A stretch of 33,324 nucleotides of DNA from Rhodoglobus sp. (GCA_025463515.1 JAODAQ010000049.1:1-33324); one strand, 5' to 3'. Positions 8,506-15,834 are shown, counted from the first letter of the stretch. The notes: generated from the sequence alone by a model not told the origin. Program-made: numbers and translations.

Positions 8506-9360
8506 ATGAAGCGGATCGCGTTCCTCGCGACGCTCTTCACGGCCGTCCTCGTGATCGTCCTCCCCTTCGTCGGTGGGGGCGGGCCGGGACTGACGTCCCA
8601 GGCGGTGGCCGATTCGGGTTCGGCCACCCCGCTGCTCGCCTCCATGACGGCGCAGGTGACCGCGCCGGTGGTCGAGGCGCCTCGGGTGGCGCTGGCGACC
8701 ACCGTGCGCGTCACTGACGAGTTTGCGGCCGCACAGGCCGAGGTCTCCGCGGCGGCACTCACCCAGGACTGGGAGCACATCGCTCAGAAGCCGGTGCCCA
8801 AGCCCGTTCCGGTAGTGCTGGACGACGGCTCGCTCAATCCCGATCGCCGATCGCAGCTCGCCGACCAGGGCCTCAGCTGCCCCGGTGACGCCGGCGGCGG
8901 AGTCGGAGGCGCCCCGAGCGCGTACTCGGCCCAGGGCGTCGCGGGCACGACCTCGGACGACCTGGCGTCGTTCGCCTACACGTACAACGCGATGCGGATC
9001 GAGAACTGCCTCGAGCCGATCCCGTACGGAAACTTCTACTACGACTCGTGCATGGAGGCCCGCCTGTTCTGGATGGCGGAATCCCCGAGCCCCGATCCGG
9101 CGGATGCCTGGGGCCACATGGGCTCCGTGCGCAGCGACGGCGTGCCGAGCGTCGGCTGCGACGGCAACCTCGCGGGCGGCTCGGGCAACACGGGCGCCAC
9201 GGTCGCGAGCAAGTGGTGGTACTCGCTCGACCACCGCGCCTCGCTGTACCGGCCCGGCGACGACATCTCCGGCGCGTGCATCGCCTTCGCGATGACCCAC
9301 GGCGGCATTGACGAGCCCTACGACTTCACGCGCGCCGCTGCCCGCTGGACGTGGTGCTAG
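8506..9360 (+). CDS. Secreted CAP/SCP-superfamily-like protein
   Basis: This 284-residue protein has an N-terminal signal or anchor helix (MKRIAFLATLFTAVLVIVLPFVGG), then an Ala/Pro/Val-rich linker to about residue 115, then a C-terminal domain. The domain has an ordered set of features like the CAP fold: YTYNAMRIENCLEPIP, a helix CMEARLFWMAESP, a GHMG histidine, and KWWYSLDHRASLYRPG followed by GACIAFAMTHGG. Paired cysteines suggest disulphides outside the cell. The match to CAP is by pattern and is distant. ATG 8506 follows GGGGG by five bases. The protein is likely surface-exposed or secreted; no enzymatic role can be assigned. Confidence 0.72.
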   Translation: MKRIAFLATLFTAVLVIVLPFVGGGGPGLTSQAVADSGSATPLLASMTAQVTAPVVEAPRVALATTVRVTDEFAAAQAEVSAAALTQDWEHIAQKPVPKPVPVVLDDGSLNPDRRSQLADQGLSCPGDAGGGVGGAPSAYSAQGVAGTTSDDLASFAYTYNAMRIENCLEPIPYGNFYYDSCMEARLFWMAESPSPDPADAWGHMGSVRSDGVPSVGCDGNLAGGSGNTGATVASKWWYSLDHRASLYRPGDDISGACIAFAMTHGGIDEPYDFTRAAARWTWC

Positions 9361-9388
9361 CTCCCCCCACCAGGGCCGCCGCCCCGAG

Positions 9389-9401
9389 TATCATTGCCGG
9401 G
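9389..9401 (+). promoter_or_regulatory. Probable leaderless promoter of the dacB-like gene (-10 TATCAT)
   Basis: TATCAT at 9389-9394 matches the -10 consensus at five of six bases and lies six bases before GTG 9401. There is no Shine-Dalgarno sequence, which agrees with a leaderless transcript. No good -35 is visible. Confidence 0.6.
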
Positions 9402-10867
9402 TGACGGAATCGAACGACCAGCCGACCGAGGTGTTCAGCCGTCGCGCGGCGCGTGAGGGGTCGTCCAAGACCCCGTCGTCGGGCGGCCTGAGGGCGCTCA
9501 TCGCGAAGCACCCGACCGCCTGGCTGTTCTCGACCATCGGCGTCGTCTTCCTCCTGCTCGCGACCGGCGCCCTGTTCGCCGGGATCGCCTCGGGCTCCGG
9601 CAAGGCCGACGCCGTCCCGCTCCCCACCGAGAGCGCGCCGCCGCCCCGGCCGCAGCCGAGCGCCGTTCCCGCCGGGACGCACCTGCGCACCTGCTCGATC
9701 GCGAGTGCGGCATCCCAGCCCAATCTGGGCACGCTCGCCGCCTCGGTGCTCAACGCCAGCACTGGGGAGGTGCTGTACGACCGCGGTGGGTCGACCGCCG
9801 CGACCCCCGCGAACGTGACGCAGCTGCTCACCGCTGCGAGCGCGATCAAGATTCTCGGCGCGGGCACGCAGCTCTCCACGAGGGTGGTGCTCGGCTCCTC
9901 GCCGGGCACGATCGTCCTGGTGGGCGGTGGCGACCCCACGCTCGCGACCACGCCCGACAGCTTCTACGAGGGCGCGCCGCTCATCTCCGACCTCGCGACC
10001 CAGGCCAAGGCCGCTTACAACGCCAGGTATCCGGGCCAGCCCATCACGCAGATCGTGCTCGACACCTCGCTGTGGAACGCCTCTGACAACTGGGACGCAT
10101 CCTGGGCCTCGTCCGAGCGCGCGAACGGCTACATGTCGTTCATCACCCCGCTCATGGTCGACGGCGACCGGGACGACCCCACCGACAGTGAGAGCGCCCG
10201 CGGGGACGACCCGGTGATGCGCGCCGCCCAGGCCTTCGCCAGCGCGGCGGGCCTCAGCGGTGTCACGTTCTCCACCGGCACGGCGATCGGGGCGACCACC
10301 ATCGCCGAGGTGAAGTCACAGCCGATCAGCACGCTGGTCGGCCAGATGCTCACGACCGGAGACAACACGCTCGCCGAGATGCTCGCCCGAGTGATGTCGA
10401 AGCGGGCGCAGTTCGACGGCTCCTCGGCGTCGATCGCCCAGATGATCCCGGCGACGATCAAAGACCTCGGGCTGGATACCACGGGCCTCGTGATCGCGGA
10501 CGGCTCGGGCGAGAGCGCGAACAACCTGGTGCCGCCGAAGCTCATCGCCCAGCTCCTCGTGAAGGTCAAGGCCAATGAGGCCGACCTCGGCGCGATCTAC
10601 TCCGGGATGGCCGTGGCGGGAGAGTCCGGCAACCTCTACGACCGCTTCTCGGGCGACAACGCGGCCGCGAGCGGCAAGGTCGTGGGGGTGACCGGCTGGA
10701 TCACGAACGAGCGCTCCCTCGCGGGCATCATCAACGCCGCGGACGGCACGCCGCTCGCCTTCGCGTTCTACGGGCTCGGCGACGTCATCTCGACGGACAC
10801 GAAGGACGCTCTCGACACCCTGGCCACCGCCGCCTTCACGTGCGGCAACAACCTCTCCAACAACTGA
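9401..10867 (+). CDS. PBP4/DacB-family (peptidase S13) homologue lacking catalytic motifs
   Basis: This is a 488-residue protein. It has a cytoplasmic N-terminus, one transmembrane helix (about residues 41-65), a Pro-rich linker, then a full-length S13 D-alanyl-D-alanine carboxypeptidase fold: LGTLAASVLNASTGEVLYDR, LVGGGDPTL, SWASSERANGYMSFITPLMVDGD. All three active-site motifs are changed. Ser-x-x-Lys reads NVTQ at residues 138-141, Ser-x-Asn reads GDN at 320-322, and Lys-Thr-Gly reads VTG at 430-432. The fold is otherwise intact and the reading frame open, so this looks like a peptidoglycan-binding or scaffold pseudoenzyme rather than a decayed gene. pncA follows 13 bases after the stop and probably shares the transcript. 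Confidence 0.88.
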   Translation: MTESNDQPTEVFSRRAAREGSSKTPSSGGLRALIAKHPTAWLFSTIGVVFLLLATGALFAGIASGSGKADAVPLPTESAPPPRPQPSAVPAGTHLRTCSIASAASQPNLGTLAASVLNASTGEVLYDRGGSTAATPANVTQLLTAASAIKILGAGTQLSTRVVLGSSPGTIVLVGGGDPTLATTPDSFYEGAPLISDLATQAKAAYNARYPGQPITQIVLDTSLWNASDNWDASWASSERANGYMSFITPLMVDGDRDDPTDSESARGDDPVMRAAQAFASAAGLSGVTFSTGTAIGATTIAEVKSQPISTLVGQMLTTGDNTLAEMLARVMSKRAQFDGSSASIAQMIPATIKDLGLDTTGLVIADGSGESANNLVPPKLIAQLLVKVKANEADLGAIYSGMAVAGESGNLYDRFSGDNAAASGKVVGVTGWITNERSLAGIINAADGTPLAFAFYGLGDVISTDTKDALDTLATAAFTCGNNLSNN

Positions 10868-10880
10868 TCGGAGGAGCCCC

Positions 10881-11447
10881 GTGACGTCCGCGCTGTTCAT
10901 CATCGACGTGCAGAACGACTTCACCGAGGGCGGCGCTCTCGGCGTCGACGGCGGGAACGCCGTGGCGGCGGGCGTTGCGCGGCTGCTGGCGGGGCATCCG
11001 GACCGCTATGACTACGTGTTCGCCTCGCGCGACTGGCACGACGCGGACAACGACAACGGCGGGCACTTCGCGGATGCGCCGGACTTCGTCGACTCGTGGC
11101 CCCCGCACTGCGTGGCCGGCACGACCGGGGCCGAGTACCACCCCGCGCTGGATGCCTCGGTGATCGACGTGCACGTGCGCAAGGGGCAGGGCAGGCCGGC
11201 GTACTCGATCTTCGAGGGAACGACGGACGGCGGCGAGACGGTGCCCGCCGCCCTCGACCGGCTCGGGATCACCGAGGTCGACGTTGCCGGGATCGCGACC
11301 GACTACTGCGTGCTCGCGTCGGCCCTCGACGCGCTCGAGTCGGGCAGGAGCGTGCGAGTGCTCACCGACCTCGTGGCGGGTGTCGCCTCCGAGACGAGCG
11401 CGGCCGCCCTCGAGCGCCTCGACGCGGCGGGCGCCCGGATCGTCTAG
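10881..11447 (+). CDS. pncA: Nicotinamidase / pyrazinamidase
   Basis: This 188-residue cysteine amidohydrolase converts nicotinamide to nicotinate for NAD salvage. The catalytic triad is Asp9 (IIDVQNDF), Lys101 (HVRKGQ) and Cys143 (ATDYCV). The metal-binding region is SRDWHDADNDNGGHF, and DSWPPHCVAGTTGAEYHP is the family signature. Its length matches the actinobacterial enzyme. GTG 10881 has GGAGGAG at 10870-10876. It follows the DacB homologue closely. Its TAG stop at 11445-11447 overlaps, tail to tail, the stop of a small minus-strand reading frame. Confidence 0.95.
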   Translation: MTSALFIIDVQNDFTEGGALGVDGGNAVAAGVARLLAGHPDRYDYVFASRDWHDADNDNGGHFADAPDFVDSWPPHCVAGTTGAEYHPALDASVIDVHVRKGQGRPAYSIFEGTTDGGETVPAALDRLGITEVDVAGIATDYCVLASALDALESGRSVRVLTDLVAGVASETSAAALERLDAAGARIV

Positions 11448-11584
11448 CCGGCCAGTCGCGCCAGGTAGCTGTCGAGGTGGCGCTGGACGAGGCCGGCGGT
11501 GGTCTGGCCGAGCAGCGACATGACGTTCGCTCCCGTCGTGAGCAGGATCAGCTCGTCCGCGCCGCCAACGATCTGAGCGGCCAT
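11444..11584 (-). CDS. Possible small protein or gene remnant (46 aa), unrecognised
   Basis: The reading frame from ATG 11584 to TAG 11444 encodes 46 residues (MAAQIVGGADELILLTTGANV at the start, ending DSYLARLAG). Third codon positions are almost all G or C, as in the real genes here. Its stop shares the palindrome CTAG with the pncA stop, a common arrangement for true convergent genes. There is no ribosome site or -10 at this ATG. The frame stays open upstream, beneath the next plus-strand gene, but the coding look is lost there. It may be a small helical protein or the tail of a deleted gene. I do not recognise it. Confidence 0.4.
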   Translation of the reverse strand: MAAQIVGGADELILLTTGANVMSLLGQTTAGLVQRHLDSYLARLAG

Positions 11585-11647
11585 CGTACGGGTGGCACGC
11601 TCGAAGGGTGCTCTGCGAATCACCGTCTCAGCGGGGAGAATGGTGAG

Positions 11648-12187
11648 ATGCCTCCCGCCGATTCCGACGCCGACCTCGGCGAGTTCGTCGACGTCTCCCC
11701 GCCCCGTGCGCGCGGCCCGCTCATCCGGCTGCTTCTCGCCCTGCTCGGGGCCGGGCTGGTGGCCGGGGTCGTCATCGTCATCGGCGGCTCGCTGCTGGGC
11801 AGTTGGTCGCAGACCGAGCAGGGATTCTGCCGCGTGACCTGGGCGCCGTGCACCGAGCTCTCCCTTGCGAGCGTGGAGAGCCTCTCCGGTATCGACCTGC
11901 CCGAGGGCACCGAGGTCGTGTCGGGCTACGCGCAGGAGCTGGGCACGCTGCACGAGTTCCGCGCCGTGGTGGTGCTTCCGGAGTCGGGCCGGGCAACGAT
12001 GTCGAACGCGTACCAGGAGGCGGACGAACTGGACTCCGTGCCGAGAGCCGCCCGCGATCTGGCGGAGCCGCGCTACTGGCTGCGCCCGGTGGAGGATGCC
12101 GACGGCCACGACGTCGCCGTCACCGGAACTCGGGACGGCCGCACCGTGATCGTGTTCGACGAGCGGCAGGTCCCGGCGGCGCCGTGA
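11648..12187 (+). CDS. Single-pass membrane protein of unknown function
   Basis: This 179-residue protein has an acidic cytoplasmic N-terminus (PPADSDADLGEFVDVSPPRARG), one strong transmembrane helix (LIRLLLALLGAGLVAGVVIVIGG region, about residues 25-48), and an extracytoplasmic domain of about 130 residues. The domain begins with two close cysteines (GFCRVTWAPCTEL), likely a disulphide. ATG 11648 has GGGGAGA at 11633-11639. The stop overlaps the GTG of the RNA methyltransferase by four bases, so the genes are coupled. I do not recognise a family. The exported domain has short beta-like segments ending in a VIVFDERQ stretch. Confidence 0.78.
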   Translation: MPPADSDADLGEFVDVSPPRARGPLIRLLLALLGAGLVAGVVIVIGGSLLGSWSQTEQGFCRVTWAPCTELSLASVESLSGIDLPEGTEVVSGYAQELGTLHEFRAVVVLPESGRATMSNAYQEADELDSVPRAARDLAEPRYWLRPVEDADGHDVAVTGTRDGRTVIVFDERQVPAAP

Positions 12188-12972
12188 TCGTCCCCGTCAC
12201 CGACCTCGCGGACCCGCGCCTCGCCGACTACTCGCACCAGACCGACGTCGCCCTCAAGAAGGCGCGCGGCACCGAGCACGGCATCTACCTGGCCGAGTCG
12301 GCGCTCGTGCTCTCACGGGCTCTGCGCGCCGGGCACGTCCCACGCTCGGTGCTTGCGCTCGGCGGCACCGCGGACGAGGCCGTGGCGCTCGTGGGGGAGG
12401 ACGTGCCGGTGTTCTCCGGGCCGGGCGAGCTGCTCGCCGAGCTCACCGGGTACGAGCTGCACCGCGGTCTGATCGGGTCGATGAACCGGCCGGCCCTGCC
12501 GAGCGTGAGTGCGATCATCCGGGATGCCCGCCGCATCGTCATCCTCGAGAACGTCGTCGACCCGACCAACGTCGGCGCGATCTTCCGCTCCGTGGCCGCG
12601 ATCGGCGCCGACGCCGTGCTCGTCACCCCGCGCTGCTCAGACCCGTTCTACCGGCGCGCGATCCGGGTCTCGATGGGCACGGTGCTGCAGGTGCCGTGGA
12701 CGCGGCTGGGGGACTGGGATGCCGCGCGCACCGAGCTCGCGGGCTTCCACGTCGCGGCGCTCGCCCTGGCCGACGGGGCGGTGCCGTTGCGGGAGTTCGC
12801 CGCGAGCGCCCCGGAGCGGGTGGCGCTCGTCCTCGGCGCGGAGGGGGAGGGGCTCACGCCCGAGGCGCTCGCGTTCGCGGACACGGTCGTGACCATCCCG
12901 ATGCGGCACGGCATCGACTCGCTCAACGTCGCGGCGACGGCCGCCGTGGCGATGTACGCGCTCGCGGGTTGA
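12184..12972 (+). CDS. TrmH/SpoU-family RNA 2'-O-methyltransferase
   Basis: This 262-residue SPOUT enzyme transfers methyl from S-adenosylmethionine to a ribose in tRNA or rRNA. The N-terminal substrate-binding domain (about residues 1-100) includes the KKARGTEHGIYLAES segment. The trefoil-knot domain has motif 1 ENVVDPTNVGAIFRSVAAIGADAV, motif 2 VALVLGAEGEGLTPEAL and motif 3 IPMRHGIDSLNVAATAAVAMYAL. The exact nucleotide target cannot be told from sequence. GTG 12184 overlaps the preceding stop. The TGA stop is read from GGGTTGA at the edge of a repeat cluster, as for tmk. Confidence 0.92.
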   Translation: MIVPVTDLADPRLADYSHQTDVALKKARGTEHGIYLAESALVLSRALRAGHVPRSVLALGGTADEAVALVGEDVPVFSGPGELLAELTGYELHRGLIGSMNRPALPSVSAIIRDARRIVILENVVDPTNVGAIFRSVAAIGADAVLVTPRCSDPFYRRAIRVSMGTVLQVPWTRLGDWDAARTELAGFHVAALALADGAVPLREFAASAPERVALVLGAEGEGLTPEALAFADTVVTIPMRHGIDSLNVAATAAVAMYALAG

Positions 12973-13076
12973 GTAGGCCGTCCACGGCCGTATCGAAACC
13001 CGGTGGGTTGAGTAGGCCGCCCACGGCCGTATCGAAACCGAGGCCTCGATACGCGCTGGCGCGCTACTCGGCCCGC
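12966..13076. repeat. REP-like palindromic repeat cluster, family 1 (copy B, three units)
   Basis: Two direct units, 12966-13000 and 13005-13039, each read GGGTTGAGTAG, a GGCCG/CGGCC hairpin, then GTATCGAAACC. A third, inverted unit at 13042-13076 reads GGCCTCGATACG, a GCGC hairpin, then CTACTCGGCCCGC. The cluster fills the whole space between the convergent stops of the RNA methyltransferase and the gene at 13076-13465. It could fold into a large cruciform and may act as a bidirectional terminator. Confidence 0.85.
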
Positions 13077-13465
13077 TAAACGGACCGCACCGAGTTGTTG
13101 CGCGCGTCGTGGGTCAGCTCGACGAGCCCGAGCTTCTCGAGCAGCGGAGGCAGGTACATCCCGAAACGGCCGCGGTAGCCCTTGCGCAGGCCGTACCAGC
13201 CGCCGACCGGGTTGCTCTCGGAGCGGCCCCACGCCTCGACGGTGCCCTCCGCCGCGGGCTTGCTCTCGTCGGCGGCGCCGAGCTGCACCCAGTCGCCCTG
13301 CTCGCGCAGCCACGCGGCGAGGTCCTCGATGGCGCGCACCTGGTACTTGAGCGTGGTCGAGCCGACCTGGCAGACGAGCTCATCGCCGTCGCGGTACATC
13401 GTGTAGTTCGAGCTTCCGGGAGCGGTCACGAGCTCCCACGGGTCTTCCTTGGTTCCGGCTTCCAT
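13076..13465 (-). CDS. Conserved actinobacterial hypothetical protein
   Basis: This 129-residue soluble protein contains segments I recall as strongly conserved across actinobacteria: EDPWELVTAPGSSNYTMYRD, LVCQVGSTTLKYQVRAIEDL, GDWVQLGAADESKPAAEGTVEAWGRS, NPVGGWYGLRKGYRGRFGMYLPPLLEKLGL, and a terminal HDARNNSVR. I believe this family is catalogued as DUF6855, but cannot check. No signal or membrane segment is seen. ATG 13465 is chosen because TAGGTT lies six bases upstream; GTG 13471 is two codons longer and would sit inside the expected start site. Its TAG stop abuts the repeat cluster. The function is unknown. Confidence 0.85.
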   Translation of the reverse strand: MEAGTKEDPWELVTAPGSSNYTMYRDGDELVCQVGSTTLKYQVRAIEDLAAWLREQGDWVQLGAADESKPAAEGTVEAWGRSESNPVGGWYGLRKGYRGRFGMYLPPLLEKLGLVELTHDARNNSVRSV

Positions 13466-13477
13466 GCGCACAACCTA
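13466..13477 (-). promoter_or_regulatory. Probable leaderless promoter (-10 TAGGTT)
   Basis: On the minus strand TAGGTT (13477 to 13472) is followed by six bases and ATG 13465. The arrangement matches the other leaderless starts in the window. No -35 is evident. Confidence 0.5.
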
Positions 13478-13547
13478 CTCCACGAGCTCCCAGATCCGCG
13501 AGGGGCCCGGATGCCGCACCGCTCGTTGTCCCCAGTGCCGTCGCCGT

Positions 13548-13638
13548 ACTCAGGACGCCATGGTGCTCACGTGGCGCGTGGAGCCCAGCGGGATCGCACT
13601 GGCCACTCTGACCACGTCGCCCACACGGGCTCCTGAGT
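13548..13638. repeat. Intergenic inverted repeat with distant 8-bp arms
   Basis: The 178-base gap 13472-13649 has no gene-like frame. ACTCAGGA at 13548-13555 and TCCTGAGT at 13631-13638 are perfect inverted arms about 75 bases apart. The tract lies just downstream of the ABC exporter stop. It may be a degenerate repeat or part of the 3' end structure. The arms could be chance. Confidence 0.3.
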
Positions 13639-13649
13639 TGCGTCCAGTG

Positions 13650-15512
13650 TCAGACCAGCAGCTGGTGCTTCGCGAGCTGCTTGTAGAGCGGCGTGCTCTT
13701 CACGAGCTCCGAGTGGGTGCCGACGCCCACGACGCGGCCGTGGTCGAGAACGACGATCTGGTCGGAGTCGACGACTGTCGAGAGCCGGTGCGCGATCACG
13801 ATGAGGGTGCGGTTCTCGGCGACGGCGTCGATCGCCTCGCGCAGCATCTGCTCGTTGAGGCCGTCGAGGGACGAGGTCGACTCGTCGAGCAGCAGGATGG
13901 GCGGTGCCGCGAGGAGTGTGCGCGCGATCGCGAGGCGCTGGCGCTCGCCGCCGGAGAGCATCACCCCGTCTTCGCCGACCGCCGCGTCGAGCCCCTTCTC
14001 GTTGCGCTCGAGCACCTCGGTGAGGTTGACGGCCGCGAGCACGGCGATGCACTGCTCGTCCGTGGCATCCGGCGCGCTCAGGAGGAGGTTCTGACGGATG
14101 CTCCCCGCGAGCACGGGCGCGTCCTGTTCCACGTACCCGATCTGGGAGCGCAGGTCGGTGCGGTCGAGCCCGCGGATGTCGATGCCCCCGAGGCGGACCA
14201 CTCCCGCCGTCGGGTCGTAGAACCGCTCGATGAGGGCGAGGATCGTGCTCTTCCCGGCGCCCGAGGGGCCGACGAGTGCCGTGCGCTTGCCGCGCTCGGC
14301 GCTGAAGGAGACGCCGTGGAGGACGGTGAGGTCATGCTCCTCGCGGGTCGAGCTCGCCGAGAGCTCCGCTGCGTCGAACGTCGGTGAGGTGTCGACAGGC
14401 TCAATCGGCTTCTCGGCCGGGTACGTGAACACGACGTTCTCGAAGCTGATCGCGGCATCCGTCTCGATGGCGGCGACGGGGTGGATGTCGGCATCGCCGT
14501 CGGTCTCACTCGGGAGGTTGATGATCTCCTGGATGCGGCCGAGCGCCCCGAGCGCCTGATTCGTCGAGTTGATCGCGCCGAACGCGCTGCCGAGGGGCGC
14601 GATGAGCATGAAGAGGAACAGGATGAACGAGATGAGGCTCGCGATGGTGATCGCTCCACTGGCGACCCTGAAGCCGCCGACGCCGAGGACGACCAACAGG
14701 GACACCTGCAGCGCGATACCCGCGACCGGCACGACGAGAGCGGAGATCTTGGCGACCTGGATGCCCATGGTCCAGGCGCCCTCGGCATCCTTCTCGACTG
14801 CGGCGATCTCGCGCTCGGTGGCGTTGGAGGCGCGCACGGTCCGGACTGCGCTCAGGCTGCGCTCCACCGCGGACGCCAGATCGCCGACCTTCTCCTGCTG
14901 CTTCCGGCTGGCCACCCTGATCCGGCCGGACAGCGCGACGACAGTCACCACGGAGACGCCGATGACGAGCACGGTGAGCCCGAGCAGGACGGGGTCGATG
15001 ACGAGCATCGCGATGAGCGCGCCAATGAAGACGAGCGCACCGCCGATGGCGTCGATCAGGCCCTGCGTGATGACGGCATAGAGCAGCGTGGTGTCCGAGC
15101 CGACGCGGGAGACCAGGTCGCCGGTGCGCCGGGTGTCGAATTCGCGGATCGGCAGGCGCAGCATCCGGCGCACGAGCTGGCGGCGGGCCGAGAGCACGAC
15201 GCTCGTTCCGGTGCGCTGGAGCAGGTAGTGCTGGAATCCGCTGAGCAGGGCGGACGCCACGACGAGCCCGACGAGCACCCAGACGATGGCGCCGAGCGCC
15301 CCGCCTGCCTGCACTGTCGTGATGAGCTGGCTGACCAAGAGGGGCTGGGCGAGCGAGGCGCCGGCCGAGAGGATGCTCAGTCCGATGACCACCCCGAGGA
15401 TCGTCTTGTGCTCGGCGAGGTAGGGGAGCAACTGACTGAACTTGGCCTTCGGGCCGTCGTCGTTCTTCGGCGAGAACATGCCGCCTCGACGGCGGGTATC
15501 GGTGTTGCTCAT
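13650..15512 (-). CDS. ABC transporter, fused permease and ATPase (exporter type)
   Basis: This 620-residue exporter half-transporter has an N-terminal six-helix domain (about residues 30-330) starting LLPYLAEHKTILGVVIGLSILSAGASLAQPLL, and a C-terminal ATPase. The ATPase shows Walker A GPSGAGKST near residue 417, signature LSGGERQRLAIAR near 519, Walker B PILLLDESTSSLDG near 540, and the H-loop IAHRLS. It resembles LmrA/MsbA-like drug or lipid exporters and probably works as a homodimer. ATG 15512 follows AGGA closely. The linker between the two domains (about residues 368-375, IEPVDTSP) is encoded by a piece of an interspersed repeat. The HTH regulator ends 55 bases upstream on the same strand and probably controls it. 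Confidence 0.93.
   Translation of the reverse strand: MSNTDTRRRGGMFSPKNDDGPKAKFSQLLPYLAEHKTILGVVIGLSILSAGASLAQPLLVSQLITTVQAGGALGAIVWVLVGLVVASALLSGFQHYLLQRTGTSVVLSARRQLVRRMLRLPIREFDTRRTGDLVSRVGSDTTLLYAVITQGLIDAIGGALVFIGALIAMLVIDPVLLGLTVLVIGVSVVTVVALSGRIRVASRKQQEKVGDLASAVERSLSAVRTVRASNATEREIAAVEKDAEGAWTMGIQVAKISALVVPVAGIALQVSLLVVLGVGGFRVASGAITIASLISFILFLFMLIAPLGSAFGAINSTNQALGALGRIQEIINLPSETDGDADIHPVAAIETDAAISFENVVFTYPAEKPIEPVDTSPTFDAAELSASSTREEHDLTVLHGVSFSAERGKRTALVGPSGAGKSTILALIERFYDPTAGVVRLGGIDIRGLDRTDLRSQIGYVEQDAPVLAGSIRQNLLLSAPDATDEQCIAVLAAVNLTEVLERNEKGLDAAVGEDGVMLSGGERQRLAIARTLLAAPPILLLDESTSSLDGLNEQMLREAIDAVAENRTLIVIAHRLSTVVDSDQIVVLDHGRVVGVGTHSELVKSTPLYKQLAKHQLLV
14388..14408 (-). repeat. 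Family 2 repeat fragment inside the ABC exporter
   Basis: The plus strand reads GGTGTCGACAGGCTCAATCGG, which matches the unit at 18649-18670 and the reverse complement of 24021-24043 with few changes. It is translated in frame on the minus strand as PIEPVDT in the linker before the ATPase domain. Confidence 0.6.
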
Positions 15513-15567
15513 GGTTCCTAGTCTTTCGTGGCGCGCAGGACTGCGCGTACTACTGGCGGGGTAACGG

Positions 15568-15783
15568 TCAGCCTCGGCCGTACTTCTTGTGGACCGCCTG
15601 CCGCGAGACCCCGAGGGCCATCGCGATGAGCTGCCAGGGCGCGCCGGAGTTGCGGGCGCGTCGAACGGCGACGGCCTCGACGCGGTCGAGCTCACGGTGC
15701 AGCTCGGCTATCGCGTTGAGGGCGACGATGGGGTCGTCCGAGCCTGCCGAGGCGGCGAGGGTGTGGATCGAGCCGGTGTCCAT
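15568..15783 (-). CDS. Small helix-turn-helix regulator, probable autorepressor
   Basis: This 71-residue protein has a helical N-terminal part (DPIVALNAIAELHRELDRVEAVAVRRARNSG) and a C-terminal HTH (PWQLIAMALGVSRQAVHKKYG). The SRQAVHKK recognition helix resembles small actinobacterial HTH proteins found next to transporters and Clp-N-like genes. No ligand domain is present, so it may sense its inducer through the helical part or be a simple autoregulator. ATG 15783 is positioned seven bases after a strong -10, suggesting leaderless translation. The next gene on the transcript is the ABC exporter, its likely target. Confidence 0.85.
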   Translation of the reverse strand: MDTGSIHTLAASAGSDDPIVALNAIAELHRELDRVEAVAVRRARNSGAPWQLIAMALGVSRQAVHKKYGRG

Positions 15784-15831
15784 GCTGTCAACCGTAGTTG
15801 ACAGTCGCAGCTATGTCAACTCAGGTTGACA
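15784..15831 (-). promoter_or_regulatory. Promoter with two perfect 18-bp operators for the HTH/ABC operon
   Basis: Two identical-armed palindromes, TGTCAAC-N4-GTTGACA, lie at 15786-15803 and 15814-15831 with centres 28 bp apart. On the minus strand TTGACA (15819-15814) is a perfect -35. Seventeen bases later comes TACGGT (15796-15791) as -10, then seven bases to ATG 15783. One operator covers the -35 and the other the -10 and start, so binding by the downstream HTH protein would block transcription. Confidence 0.85.
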
Positions 15832-15834
15832 GAA

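Noticed and set aside
13449-14387. 312-residue plus-strand frame beginning in the 13472-13649 gap
   Set aside because: Most of it is antisense to the ABC exporter ATPase domain. The part in the gap shows no coding bias or start signal.
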